Source: Novipirellula aureliae
GTDB taxonomy: Bacteria > Planctomycetota > Planctomycetia > Pirellulales > Pirellulaceae
Assembly (NCBI RefSeq): GCF_007860185.1
Contig: NZ_SJPY01000005.1
Span: 248,001 to 312,000 of the forward strand
Length of the DNA: 64,000 nt
Reading direction: 5' to 3'
Each line of letters begins with the position of its first letter. The stretch's first letter is position 1. Positions 48,732-57,926 of the stretch are shown piece by piece. The notes beneath the pieces are model-generated. The model saw nothing but the letters and a program-made list of their open reading frames with translations, had not been told where the DNA came from and did not search any database. Both the position numbers and the translations under genes were made by a program.

Positions 48732-49043
48732 GTGTCTTCATCTATCAGCCTCCTCTCGTCCGCCGACGCCGCCCAGCGGCTGGGGATCTCGGTGTTGACG
48801 TTGTACGACTGGCTGACTCAATCCGACGTCGGTGAATTCCAAGTGCGTGGGCAGCAGGTCACGATTGACTACTTGCAAGGTGGAAGACGGGGACAAGGAC
48901 GGATCAAGATTCCCGAGAAAGAAGTCCAGCGACTTCTTGATCTGATGCGGGTGAAGCCCAAGTCTCCCAGGTCAAATCGGCCGAAACCGATCAAACGAAG
49001 TCTCCAGCACATCACCACAACCCTGGGTCGTCCTGACGATTGA
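48732..49043 (+). CDS. Excisionase-like helix-turn-helix protein
   Basis: 103 residues with a GTG start. Residues 8-35 (LSSADAAQRLGISVLTLYDWLTQSD) match the MerR/excisionase-type winged helix-turn-helix at its recognition helix. The middle has GGRRGQGRIKIPEKEVQRLLDLM, the beta-wing and following helix of excisionase-like proteins. The tail is basic (KPKSPRSNRPKPIKRS). It lies between two recombinases, where a recombination directionality factor would be expected. Which recombinase it serves is not known. Confidence 0.7.
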   Translation: MSSSISLLSSADAAQRLGISVLTLYDWLTQSDVGEFQVRGQQVTIDYLQGGRRGQGRIKIPEKEVQRLLDLMRVKPKSPRSNRPKPIKRSLQHITTTLGRPDD

Positions 49044-49104
49044 AAATCCCTGACAATCAAGCAAACCTTGGCGGCATGGTCCACGGACGGCAATCCAGTG
49101 GCCA

Positions 49105-49142
49105 ACGAAAAGCCCGACTCAGAATTTCTGAGTCGGGCTTTT
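49105..49142 (+). terminator. Strong bidirectional terminator
   Basis: AAAAGCCCGACTCAG and CTGAGTCGGGCTTTT form a perfect inverted repeat. It ends the excisionase-like gene on the plus strand and would also stop minus-strand transcripts, such as readthrough from the tyrosine recombinase. Confidence 0.9.
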
Positions 49143-49374
49143 GTCTTTGACGATTGGCAGTTGGACATCAGCTAAAAAATTGGCATGATCGCCATAACAC
49201 TACACGCCTAATATGCCGCGTTTTCGAGTTCAATTTAGCAACACTCGGTTCATCAACAGTACCGCCAGGAGCTAACGGATCTCCATCATGTAATATGACG
49301 CAAAAACGCCTCCAATTTAGCAAAACTAGCGTTGAATCGAGGTTTACGCCACAAATTCACGACAATGCGAGTCG

Positions 49375-50523
49375 CTACCCCGCTTTTCGTTTCTTCTTCG
49401 TCTTGCCCAATGCTGCCCAAAGTGGATCGTTGTAGTCGTCGGCCCACTGAGCGTAGTGATCCCAACAAACCTTCGGCGTATTTCCCATCAAGCCAGCAAG
49501 AACTTCGATGGAGACTGGTTGCCCGGTGTAGTAACCCGACAAAGTCCGCTTCGCGAAGGTGTGACGACAGGTGTAAGTCACCCGATCAACCGGAAGTTTG
49601 AGCTTTTCTTTGATCAAACAGAAGTGTTGCACACCATTGCATCGCTTCCACTGTTTTCCATGCTTCGTCCGTAACAATGGGATGCCTGAACCCTTCGGCG
49701 CGGTCGACATCAACCGCCGTGTGATTTCTTCCATTTCGTCACAAAGCATGATGCGACGATCCTTTCCCGTCTTCTTCGCTGCTTTATGCCCATGTCCGCC
49801 ATCGGCAGTGCGTGCCTTCAGCATAAAGAACAACCCGTGAGGCGTCTCGACGACATGGTCAGCAGTCACGATAGCCATTTCGGAGTAGGGGCGAGCACCG
49901 GTAAGAATACAGCACTTCAGAAACAAGGCATGTGCCTCGTTTGTCGCGGAGTAGATCCTCTTTTCTTCATCCGGACTAAATGAAGTCACTCGTGCCGTAG
50001 CCGCCGGCTTCTGATAGCTAGCGATTGGGTTCACATCGAGATCGTCAAACTTGCAGCAATAGTTGAAAGCCGCCTTGATGCAGGCGATCACATTCCTTTG
50101 AGTGTTATTGTTCCAGGTTTTGTGCTTCTGAAGCCAACTCCGAAGATGTTTCTTCTTCAGTTCCGGAACGGTCAACGCACCGCAGTAACCACAAAACTCG
50201 TTCAGCCAAGATTTGCTCGTTGTCACCCACTCTGGTGACGCAGTATTCGTCAAATCTTCAAGATAGATTTCGCATACCTGAGCGACGGTCCAGTCTTTTG
50301 ACGGAGCCGATACCACCGGCGTCAGTTCGTCGGTCAGCCTGATTCGGGCGAGAGCCAATTGAGCCGCCTCCTTATTGTCCTTGCCGCGAATCCGTTCGCC
50401 ATCCTCGTCGAAGAGGGCTTGGCGTTTTTTGGTACCTGTCGGAGTGAAGTACCAGCAGTCCGTTTGTTTCCAGTGCCATGCAGACCCATGCTGCTGGCGA
50501 CGTGATTTTCGATTCCTTGCCAT
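49375..50523 (-). CDS. Tyrosine recombinase / phage-type integrase
   Basis: A 382-residue integrase. The basic N-terminus (MARNRKSRRQQHGSAWHWK) is followed by a SAM-like core-binding domain (about 80-165: AQVCEIYLEDL...WNNNTQRNVIACIKAAFNYC). The catalytic domain has LTGARPYSEMAIV (first Arg), a conserved Lys in the beta hairpin, YTCRHTFAKRTLSG (box II Arg) and the nucleophile in CWDHYAQWADDYN. This format is common in planctomycete islands. It stands next to the chromosomal-looking sulfatase gene and probably marks the right boundary of the island. A matching attachment site was not identified. Confidence 0.9.
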   Translation of the reverse strand: MARNRKSRRQQHGSAWHWKQTDCWYFTPTGTKKRQALFDEDGERIRGKDNKEAAQLALARIRLTDELTPVVSAPSKDWTVAQVCEIYLEDLTNTASPEWVTTSKSWLNEFCGYCGALTVPELKKKHLRSWLQKHKTWNNNTQRNVIACIKAAFNYCCKFDDLDVNPIASYQKPAATARVTSFSPDEEKRIYSATNEAHALFLKCCILTGARPYSEMAIVTADHVVETPHGLFFMLKARTADGGHGHKAAKKTGKDRRIMLCDEMEEITRRLMSTAPKGSGIPLLRTKHGKQWKRCNGVQHFCLIKEKLKLPVDRVTYTCRHTFAKRTLSGYYTGQPVSIEVLAGLMGNTPKVCWDHYAQWADDYNDPLWAALGKTKKKRKAG

Positions 50524-50597
50524 TTTGAATGAACCTTTCTGAGTTGCCCCGGTTGCCGCCGGGAATTGACTTATGAAACGAGAGAGAAGACACTATG

Positions 50598-50674
50598 TGT
50601 GGGAACCGAGTTCGGTTCCTTGCCGCCAAGGGATCGACATACGGTTTGCCGACCGTGGTCCCTTGGTTTTTTTA
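50598..50674 (+). ncRNA. Candidate small RNA with terminator
   Basis: GGAACC-GAGTTC-GGTTCC forms a hairpin (about 50602-50618). CCAAGGGA and TCCCTTGG enclose an inner ACGGT/ACCGT stem (50626-50667) followed by TTTTTTT, a textbook terminator. No ORF fits in front, so it may be a short RNA or an attenuator upstream of the sulfatase gene. Confidence 0.4.
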
Positions 50675-50770
50675 TGCGCAGCATTCATCCGCGGTGGACC
50701 ACGATTGCGCTGGCGACACTGCTGACTCAACGTCCAAGCAACATCCACCATCCAAAGAAGGGGATTCAAC

Positions 50771-52402
50771 ATGTTCAAGTTCCTTGCCAAGTCAACGCAT
50801 CAATCGGGAACTCTCAGTTGCCGCCGAGAATTCCCACGTCATTTGCTACACAGAATAACTACACTCGCCATATCGGCTTGCACAGCACTCTTCGCACAAA
50901 CCCTTTATACACCGTCACTTAAAGCCGAGTCAAGCGATCGCCCAAACATCGTTTTGATACTTGCCGACGACCAGGGGTATGCGGACCTGGGTTGTTTTGG
51001 CGGAAAGCATGTCAAAACTCCGCGGATTGACCGGATGGCGGCCGAAGGTGCCCGTTTGACAAGTTTTTATGTGGCCGGCTCTGTTTGCACGCCTTCTCGC
51101 GCAGCCCTGATGACGGGGTGTTATCCGAAACGCAACGACATGGCCGGTGGCGTATTTCTTGCCGCCGATGCTCGGGGTTTGAACCCGAATGAAATCACGA
51201 TCGCCGAGGTGCTGAAATCGGCGGGCTATAAAACCGGGATGTTTGGCAAGTGGCATCTGGGTGATCAACCGGAGTTTTTGCCGACTCGACAGGGATTCGA
51301 TGAATATTTCGGTATTCCCTACAGCCACGACATCCATCCATTTCATGGAAATAACAAGAAATATCATTTTCCGCCGCTTCCGTTGCTGGAAATGGAGACG
51401 GTGATCGAGTTGGAACCCGATGCCAGCTACTTAACGCAGCGATTGACAAAGCGAGCCGTTCAATTTATTGAAGCAAATAAAGACAAACCGTTCTTTCTGT
51501 ATCTGCCGCATCCGATTCCACATCGTCCGCTGCATGTGTCGCCGGAGTTTGTGCAGGATGTGCCTGAGGCGATTAAGGCCAAGTTGGCAGAGGAAAAGAT
51601 CAGCGGCAAGATCGACTACAAAACACGGGATAAAATCTATAAGCAAGCGATCAGCGAAATCGATTGGTCGGTGGGCCGAATTTTAGACTCCCTCAAAGCA
51701 CAGGGGATCGATGACAATACGCTGGTTATCTTCACCAGTGATAACGGTCCCAAAATCGGGAAGGCAGCGCCGTTGAAGGGGGGTAAAGGCTCGACGTTCG
51801 AAGGGGGCATGCGTATGCCGGCCGTGATCCGCTGGCCTGGAAAAATCCCGGCCGGTACTGTCAATGGTGAAATCATGACTGCCATGGATCTGCTGCCAAC
51901 GTTTGCCAACCTTGCCGGCGCCGAAATTCCGTCTGATCGCGTCATTGACGGCAAGGATATCTGGCCGGTCCTGAACAGGACTGCAAAAAGTCCGCACGAG
52001 GCGTTTTTCTACTATAGCAAAAATGATCTTAAGGCGGTACGCTCGGATAAATGGAAACTGCATCTGGGCAGTGCCAAAGGTGAAGGTTCCGCCGCATTGT
52101 ACAATTTAGAGATCGATATCGGCGAGAAGATCAATGTGTTGGCCGATCATCCCGCCGTTGAAAAGCGACTGCTCGCATTGGTGGCGGACTTCCAAACGGA
52201 ACTGACTCAGAATAGCCGCCCCGCCGGTTTCGTCGAGAATCCCAAATCGCTCACGAAGCCTCCGGCGAACAAACAGACCCAACGTACTCAGAAGAGCCAG
52301 CCCCCGATCGTGGATCCCAACCCGGCACCTGTTGTGGATCCAGGAATCTTGTATCGCAACACGATTCCGGCAGACAAAATAACGAGTACACAAAGAGAAT
52401 AG
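50771..52402 (+). CDS. Secreted sulfatase
   Basis: 543 residues. A signal-like segment (ITTLAISACTALFAQ, about 30-45) is preceded by a long positively charged lead. The sulfatase core begins RPNIVLILADDQGYADLG (metal Asp pair). The formylglycine site is GSVCTPSRAALMTGCYP. FGKWHLG and HPIPHRPLH and the late metal site VIFTSDNGP follow. It is a Cys-type sulfatase (S1) that hydrolyses sulfate esters, most likely on marine polysaccharides, and needs a formylglycine-generating enzyme. The C-terminal tail (VDPGILYRNTIPADK) repeats a motif found at the N-terminus of the next protein. The GH116 gene starts 4 bases after its stop. Confidence 0.9.
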   Translation: MFKFLAKSTHQSGTLSCRREFPRHLLHRITTLAISACTALFAQTLYTPSLKAESSDRPNIVLILADDQGYADLGCFGGKHVKTPRIDRMAAEGARLTSFYVAGSVCTPSRAALMTGCYPKRNDMAGGVFLAADARGLNPNEITIAEVLKSAGYKTGMFGKWHLGDQPEFLPTRQGFDEYFGIPYSHDIHPFHGNNKKYHFPPLPLLEMETVIELEPDASYLTQRLTKRAVQFIEANKDKPFFLYLPHPIPHRPLHVSPEFVQDVPEAIKAKLAEEKISGKIDYKTRDKIYKQAISEIDWSVGRILDSLKAQGIDDNTLVIFTSDNGPKIGKAAPLKGGKGSTFEGGMRMPAVIRWPGKIPAGTVNGEIMTAMDLLPTFANLAGAEIPSDRVIDGKDIWPVLNRTAKSPHEAFFYYSKNDLKAVRSDKWKLHLGSAKGEGSAALYNLEIDIGEKINVLADHPAVEKRLLALVADFQTELTQNSRPAGFVENPKSLTKPPANKQTQRTQKSQPPIVDPNPAPVVDPGILYRNTIPADKITSTQRE

Positions 52403-52406
52403 CTCA

Positions 52407-54938
52407 ATGAAAATAACGATTACTTGTTTAACTATCGTATGCCTATTCGCTTCACTGGCGTCTGCGGTTGATCCGTCGTCCTTGTACCGGACAATGATTC
52501 CTGCGGAGAAGCAACTTGATCCTGCTTGGGTTGCGTCACTCACTCAGCGTGGTCATGCGTTGGATGCAGCAATCCGCGGTTCCAAAAGCGATGACACTCT
52601 GAAGTACATCGGCATGCCAGTGGGTGGAATTGCCTGCGGATCGGTGGTGATGGATGGCTCGGGGCAGCTCTACGTCTGGGATATTTTTGGCGGGCAGCCC
52701 AAGGGGTTGATTAACCAGGACGTTAAACTACCGGATGGCTATATCGGTTTTAAAAACGGATTGCGCAAAACCATTCGTGTGCATGACGGCGCGAATTTCA
52801 TGAATCCGCCGACGGTGGAAAAGTTCCCACCGCCCGTGAAGTCTGGCTTTTCTCTGAGGGTCGCTGGCGGATCGGAGTTTGCGATCGGCCCGGACGATTG
52901 GGAGACGATCGAGTTCGTGGGCCAATGGCCGATCGGCAAGGTGAGCTATGAGGATTCCAAGTCGCCGGTCCGTATCCAGTTGGAGGCCTATTCGCCCTTC
53001 ATTCCTCTAAACGTCGAAGATTCAAAACTTCCGGCCACGGTCATGGCCTATACCTTGGTCAATGAGTCGTCACAACCGGTTTCGATTGAGTTTGATGGCT
53101 GGTTGGATCTGCCCGGTAGGAACGCATCGTTGCAGGCGGAATCCTATGACCAAGCGACGGGCTTTTTGCTGAAGGTTCCAAGCTCGGGTAAAAAGTCCGG
53201 CGGCTCCATGGGCCTGACCGTGGTTGGTGATGCAAAGCCTATTCAGAAAGAGAGTGGTAACGGTCTGCGGGTTACCGCACAGTTGGCACCAGGTGAAAGC
53301 AAGGCTATTCCATTTATCATTAGCTGGCACTTTGGGCATCATGCCTATGCCAAAAAGTTTGGCAACGCCGCGGCGGTCAGCCAATATGTATCGAGCAATT
53401 TCACGAGTCTCTCTTCGCAGACCCGGCTTTGGGCGGCAACCTGGAATGACACCAGTCTACCGCAGTGGTTTATGGATCGTGCAATGGCATCGGCCAGTAC
53501 GATGCAGACCGCCAACCTGCAATTCGCCGGTGATCGATTCTGGGCCTGGGAAGGAATTGGCGCTGGCCCGGGAACGTGCACCCATGTCTGGGCCTATGCC
53601 CAGACCATGGCCAGGCTGTTTCCATCCCTCGAACGCAATCTACGTGAGGTGACGGACTTTGGTCTCTATCAGTTGCCTGACGGTGGTATACCTTTCCGCC
53701 CTTCTAATAACAAGACGAAGGTCGCCATTGATGGACAGTGCGGAACGGTGCTGCGTTCCTACCGAGAGCATTTGATGTCTGCCGATGATGAGTTCCTGAA
53801 TCGCAATTGGCCGTCGATCAAGAAGGCCGTCAATTATCTGATCGAGTTTGACAAGAATGACGATGCCTACGATGGACTGCTGGACGGCGAACAGCATAAC
53901 ACTCTCGATGCCGAGTGGTATGGTAAGGTGCATGTCCTCTGCTCGCTCTACCTGGCAGCGCTGCGCGCGGGCGAGGAAATGGCCATAGATTGTGATGACG
54001 CCGACTTTCAAAAACTCTGTCGTGACACCTATGAGATGGGCCGAAAAAACATCGAAAAACTCTACAACGGCGAATACTATATCCAAATCGAAGATCCGAA
54101 GCACCCGAATGCGATTGGAGTCGGGCCGGGGGTTTATATCGATCAGGTCTACGGCCAATTCTGGGCCAATCAGGTCGGACTGGGACGGCTCTATCGTGCG
54201 GAGCATATCCGCTCCGCTCTAAATGCTATCTGGAAATACAACTACCTAACCGATGTTGGTCCTTTCCGCGAAGTTTTCAAGAAAGGTCGTTTCTATGCAT
54301 GGAAAGGTGATGGCGGGGTCTTGATGTGCACTTGGCCCAACGGCGGCATCACCGAGGTGCAGCGCGAGTTTTGGACCTTTGGCTACTTCAACGAAGTCAT
54401 GTCCGGATTCGAGCACCAGCTCGCTGCCCATATGATTGCCGAAGGTGATCCTGAACTGCTGATAAAGGGATTGGCTATCATGCGGACCATTCATGACCGT
54501 TACGCGGCTTCAAAACGCAACCCCTACAACGAAATCGAATTCTCCGATTTCTATGCACGTGCTATGGCCTCCTACGGAAGCTTTCTGGCCGCCTGTGGAT
54601 TTGAATACGACGGTCCGGATGGCGTGATCGGTTTTGATCCTGTCATCGGCCCTGAAAACTTCCGTGCACCCTTCACCGCAGCGGAAGGTTGGGGCACCTA
54701 TCATCAGACCATTGGTAATCAATCCATGAAGGCTGAACTCGGTGTGAACTGGGGCAGTGTCAAACTCCACGCGATAAATCTGAATCCGCGTGATTTGACG
54801 ATCAAACAGGCTACCGTGACACTTGGTGATAAGCACATGAAGACAAAGCTCTTAAAGAATCAAAACGGCGTCACCATTACATTGGCCGAGCCGGTTTCCA
54901 TCACTGCCGGTCAAGGCTTGGCTGTCGAACTGCGTTAA
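52407..54938 (+). CDS. GH116-type glycoside hydrolase
   Basis: 843 residues with an N-terminal signal peptide (MKITITCLTIVCLFASLASA). The N-terminal beta domain starts at KYIGMPVGGIACGSVVMDG; the catalytic (alpha/alpha)6 barrel follows (WAWEGIGAGPGTCTHVWAYAQ, then LLDGEQHNTLDAEWYG, a segment conserved in GBA2/GH116 enzymes, then WFWANQVG-type sequence, WKYNYLTDVGPF). Members hydrolyse beta-glucosides or glucosylceramide and some act on xylosides. Together with the sulfatase upstream (4-base gap) it forms an operon for breaking down a sulfated glycan or glycolipid (inference). Confidence 0.88.
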   Translation: MKITITCLTIVCLFASLASAVDPSSLYRTMIPAEKQLDPAWVASLTQRGHALDAAIRGSKSDDTLKYIGMPVGGIACGSVVMDGSGQLYVWDIFGGQPKGLINQDVKLPDGYIGFKNGLRKTIRVHDGANFMNPPTVEKFPPPVKSGFSLRVAGGSEFAIGPDDWETIEFVGQWPIGKVSYEDSKSPVRIQLEAYSPFIPLNVEDSKLPATVMAYTLVNESSQPVSIEFDGWLDLPGRNASLQAESYDQATGFLLKVPSSGKKSGGSMGLTVVGDAKPIQKESGNGLRVTAQLAPGESKAIPFIISWHFGHHAYAKKFGNAAAVSQYVSSNFTSLSSQTRLWAATWNDTSLPQWFMDRAMASASTMQTANLQFAGDRFWAWEGIGAGPGTCTHVWAYAQTMARLFPSLERNLREVTDFGLYQLPDGGIPFRPSNNKTKVAIDGQCGTVLRSYREHLMSADDEFLNRNWPSIKKAVNYLIEFDKNDDAYDGLLDGEQHNTLDAEWYGKVHVLCSLYLAALRAGEEMAIDCDDADFQKLCRDTYEMGRKNIEKLYNGEYYIQIEDPKHPNAIGVGPGVYIDQVYGQFWANQVGLGRLYRAEHIRSALNAIWKYNYLTDVGPFREVFKKGRFYAWKGDGGVLMCTWPNGGITEVQREFWTFGYFNEVMSGFEHQLAAHMIAEGDPELLIKGLAIMRTIHDRYAASKRNPYNEIEFSDFYARAMASYGSFLAACGFEYDGPDGVIGFDPVIGPENFRAPFTAAEGWGTYHQTIGNQSMKAELGVNWGSVKLHAINLNPRDLTIKQATVTLGDKHMKTKLLKNQNGVTITLAEPVSITAGQGLAVELR

Positions 54939-54962
54939 GCAGATCAAGACAAAGGCAGCAAG

Positions 54963-55131
54963 ATAGGATGAGTCGTTCGAAATAAAATTTGGAAAACAGT
55001 TCCTCGGTCTATCTGTTGCTCTATTGAGTCTGATGGCAGACACGGCCTCGGCGCCGACACCACCCAATATTCTTTTAATCTATATCGACGACATGGGATG
55101 CTGTGCGGCTTCGACCTTGAGAAACCGTTGA
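54963..55131 (+). pseudogene. Sulfatase N-terminal remnant
   Basis: The frame KFGKQFLGLSVALLSLMADTASA then PTPPNILLIYIDDMGCC gives a signal peptide plus the first metal-binding motif of a sulfatase, then runs into a stop. The expected ATG is out of frame by one. The rest of the gene is absent, so this is a decayed 5' fragment of a second sulfatase. Confidence 0.6.
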
Positions 55132-55459
55132 GAAATACGCGGTTCTCTTGCGTTTTTCGATGATTCCATTTTCAGGCTATTTAGTTGCAATTCAGGTAAC
55201 TGGCGAGCAATTAACTACACCTTACTCCACTCATAGCGGATGTACTCAAACTATACCGTGCCATTCGACGTTGGCAGCTTCAAATTTCATTCAACACTTG
55301 AATGAACGATTTGACGTAAAAGAGACAAACGGACGCGGGCGGTTGCTTTGAATACAGCGGAGGCAACACTCTTCGCGAAGGCTATCAACTTCTCCCATCG
55401 TCTAATTCGATTCGCCGAGCCACAAAACGGACATCCGTCACGAATCGGTCTTTGCGTTA

Positions 55460-55648
55460 ATGGCGACCAGGGGCGAGCACCGATTCTTTGAGGAAGAGGC
55501 AAATCGGATCCGTGACATTCGGCGAGTCTCCCTTCGTTATGCCGGCTACTCGATCTGTTACAAGCTTGGTGGTCGAAAGAAAGACGGGTCACGTGATGAG
55601 AAATGGTATGCCCTTATCGCGATTGATCATGTCAGCTCACCACACTAG
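55460..55648 (+). CDS. Possible short ORF
   Basis: A 62-codon ORF (MATRGEHRFFEEEANRIRDIRRVSLRYAGYSIC...). Protein-like, basic composition, but no family, no ribosome binding site and partly overlapping a frame on the other strand. It lies in the gene-poor stretch 55132-55644, which otherwise shows nothing. Confidence 0.25.
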   Translation: MATRGEHRFFEEEANRIRDIRRVSLRYAGYSICYKLGGRKKDGSRDEKWYALIAIDHVSSPH

Positions 55649-56103
55649 ATTGCCCGCAACGGCATCGGCGAACCCTGCAAAGAGAGAGCACCGGAATTCA
55701 CGGGTGTTTTGACCGTCACGACTGGACAATTTGCTCCGGCCATCACCCGGCGTGCAATGCTGCCAACCACGAGATTCGCCAATTCGGTTCGCCCCTGCGT
55801 CCCCATTATAATCAAATCCACTGTGTTTTCTTTGGCATAGGCAATCGTCGTCTCCGCAGGATCGCCTCGCTTCCTAACAAATTTCCAATCAACCTCGTGA
55901 TAGTCGAGATATTGCTTTCGCAGGCGCGTTTGCAACCGCATATCGATCGACACATTGATCGAAATCGGTGGGTTGTTTGTATCGATGACATGCAGCAGAA
56001 TGATCTTTGAGTTGCCTGCTTTGGCGAGGTCGACGGCAAGGGTAATCGCTAACTCGGTACTCGCAGAAAAATCGACAGGGCAAAGGATGAGGTTCTTTTT
56101 CAT
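55645..56103 (-). CDS. Universal stress protein A-like
   Basis: A 152-residue single Usp domain: MKKNLILCPVDFSASTELAI (first strand and phosphate-proximal Asp), KIILLHVID, then VDLIIMGTQGRTELANLVVGSIARRVMAGANCPVVTV, which includes the ATP-binding G-x2-G-x9-G(S/T) motif, so an ATP-binding subtype. Cytosolic, typically induced by starvation or low oxygen. It is the first intact gene of a stress cluster running to 62.7 kb. Confidence 0.9.
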   Translation of the reverse strand: MKKNLILCPVDFSASTELAITLAVDLAKAGNSKIILLHVIDTNNPPISINVSIDMRLQTRLRKQYLDYHEVDWKFVRKRGDPAETTIAYAKENTVDLIIMGTQGRTELANLVVGSIARRVMAGANCPVVTVKTPVNSGALSLQGSPMPLRAI

Positions 56104-56339
56104 TGTTTTGGTTCCGGTTGAGCTATGTTCATGCTCTCCTCAAGCATTGTTACGTTCAAGCGTTTACTGTCCCTCGCCACCGAGATGCAAATCGCCGAAA
56201 CAAGCCTCCAGTAGATTACGCACAAAGCCATTGACGACAACTCAAAGGCGAATCTCGGACCAATGGATTGCACCGGCTTGCTCGCGACGAGCAAGCTGGG
56301 GGGGGCGGCACCGGGATGCAACACCAAGACAGGGCTACC

Positions 56340-57294
56340 TCAAAGCTGTTTCGACGCAGCGATATACTCACCAAGTTTCATTGGCGAAATATATGTTTTT
56401 GGCTTGACTGCCATGACCGAACACTCTATCGATTCAAGAACCTCTTCGGCGGTATTGCCGATCAACCGTCCTGCTGCACCGCTACGACCGACAGTCCCCA
56501 TTACCACAAAATCGACCTTCTGCGTCTGTATAAACTTGGGAATCACGTTGGCCGGATAGCCTTTGAGCATGAACACGTTCCCATCTTCGCTACTGAAACC
56601 GCCGGGTTCCAGGAATTCGTTGAGCATCCGAGTAACGTATTCTTTTCGCTCGCACCTCATCTGATTAAACTCACTCACCGGAATTCGGCCTTCATGTATA
56701 TGCTCGCCATCGACCATCCAGGCGTGTGCGATGGAAACGCTGGCTTTGTCCCGGCTCGCAATCGTTGTGGCGAGCGTAAGAATTCTCTCATTTAGTTCGG
56801 CGTCTTCGGCTTCGCCGGTCGAGGTGTCGATGCAAGCGAGAACATGAGACGACGTTGGTTGTTCGGACGCCACGAAGTGAACCGCACAAGGACACTCTCG
56901 CAACAGTCGTTTGCTAGTTGTTCCGAAGAAACCTTTACGTCGACTACTGGCCCTCTTGGCAACTCGCATCACCAAGTCGTGCTTGTCTCTCAGGACTTCG
57001 CAAACGATTTCAACGGAGCTCTTGCCAACTATGACTTTGGTATCAACGTCGAGTCCCGAGTTGCGAAGCGTTTCAGCTAACGCATCCAAGTTCTTTTTTT
57101 CTCGCCCACCATCAAATCGTGAAGGGCTTCGTGGCCTGAAACAAGCAAGCGAGTCAACGATGTAAACGGTGGCACAACGTAACCAACTTTAGGTTCGCCT
57201 TATCCGCCGAAGCAAACTGTGCCGCCTGATTGACAATGGTTTGAACTGGTAATCGCGTGTCGGTAGCAACAAGAATGTTCTTGAAACGCTTCAT
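56340..57294 (-). pseudogene. Tandem universal stress protein (UspE-like), frameshifted
   Basis: The start MKRFKNILVATDTRLPVQTIV at 57294 and the long ORF from MDALAETLRNSG (57089) belong to one two-domain Usp. Between them the frame is broken twice: near 57175-57195 and in an A7 run at about 57096 (GAGAAAAAAAGAAC), where one more A would give EKKKNLDALAE. The second domain is intact (KVDFVVMGTVGRSGAAGRLIGNTAEEVL). Either a decaying gene or sequence errors in homopolymers. Confidence 0.7.
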
Positions 57295-57366
57295 GGCATA
57301 GATTCCTTTTTTTTGGTTTGGCAATCGATTGAAACACAGGGAATCATTCAGAATGTTCCACGCACG

Positions 57367-57894
57367 CTATTTTCTCACACTCACCGCTGGAGTTATCGGC
57401 AGACGTATTGGAGTGGTTTCTTCGTGGGTTACGAACGATTTTGGGCTGATTTGATGAATGCGTTGAAGCATTTGGTGTACTCGTCGTCTTGGGACGACAC
57501 TCAAACTGACGCTAACCGGTCCATCGCGACCTTCGGCGTCAACCGTCGTGACGTAGTAGCCTGCCTCGCGGAGTGTCGGTGCGACCGATGGCGCGGACGT
57601 GGGTGTGACAACTCGAACGATGGAATCACCGACGGCATGCCATCGTTCCAGTGTACTACCCAACATCGTGCCGCAAGCGTAGCCACCCGAGTAGGCCAAG
57701 AACTTGACCGGACTATCCAAGTTGCCAAGAACCAACGCGGCGGCAATGAGCCACATGAACGATTCAACGAAGCCAAATAGTCCAGCAAGTCCGCGGCGCC
57801 CCCGCACCAGCATCGAGATGCGAAGCGCGCCGAGCGACACGTCTGTCACGCGCAGTGCGAAAATGAGGATGGAACTAAGTAGGAGGGTAAGCAT
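57367..57894 (-). CDS. DUF5698/DUF2179 (UPF0316) membrane protein
   Basis: 175 residues. The N-terminal half has three membrane segments (LTLLLSSILIFALRVTDVSLG, GLAGLFGFVESFMWLIAAALVL, FLAYSGGYACGTMLGSTLE). The C-terminal soluble part (REAGYYVTTVDAEGRDGPVSVSLSVVPRR) fits the DUF2179 domain. This matches the UPF0316 family, whose function is unknown and whose C-terminal domain may bind a small molecule or nucleotide. It sits between Usp and Rnk genes. Confidence 0.8.
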   Translation of the reverse strand: MLTLLLSSILIFALRVTDVSLGALRISMLVRGRRGLAGLFGFVESFMWLIAAALVLGNLDSPVKFLAYSGGYACGTMLGSTLERWHAVGDSIVRVVTPTSAPSVAPTLREAGYYVTTVDAEGRDGPVSVSLSVVPRRRVHQMLQRIHQISPKSFVTHEETTPIRLPITPAVSVRK

Positions 57895-57926
57895 GGTGAG
57901 GGTTCGTGATGGTTGGATAGAAGGCC

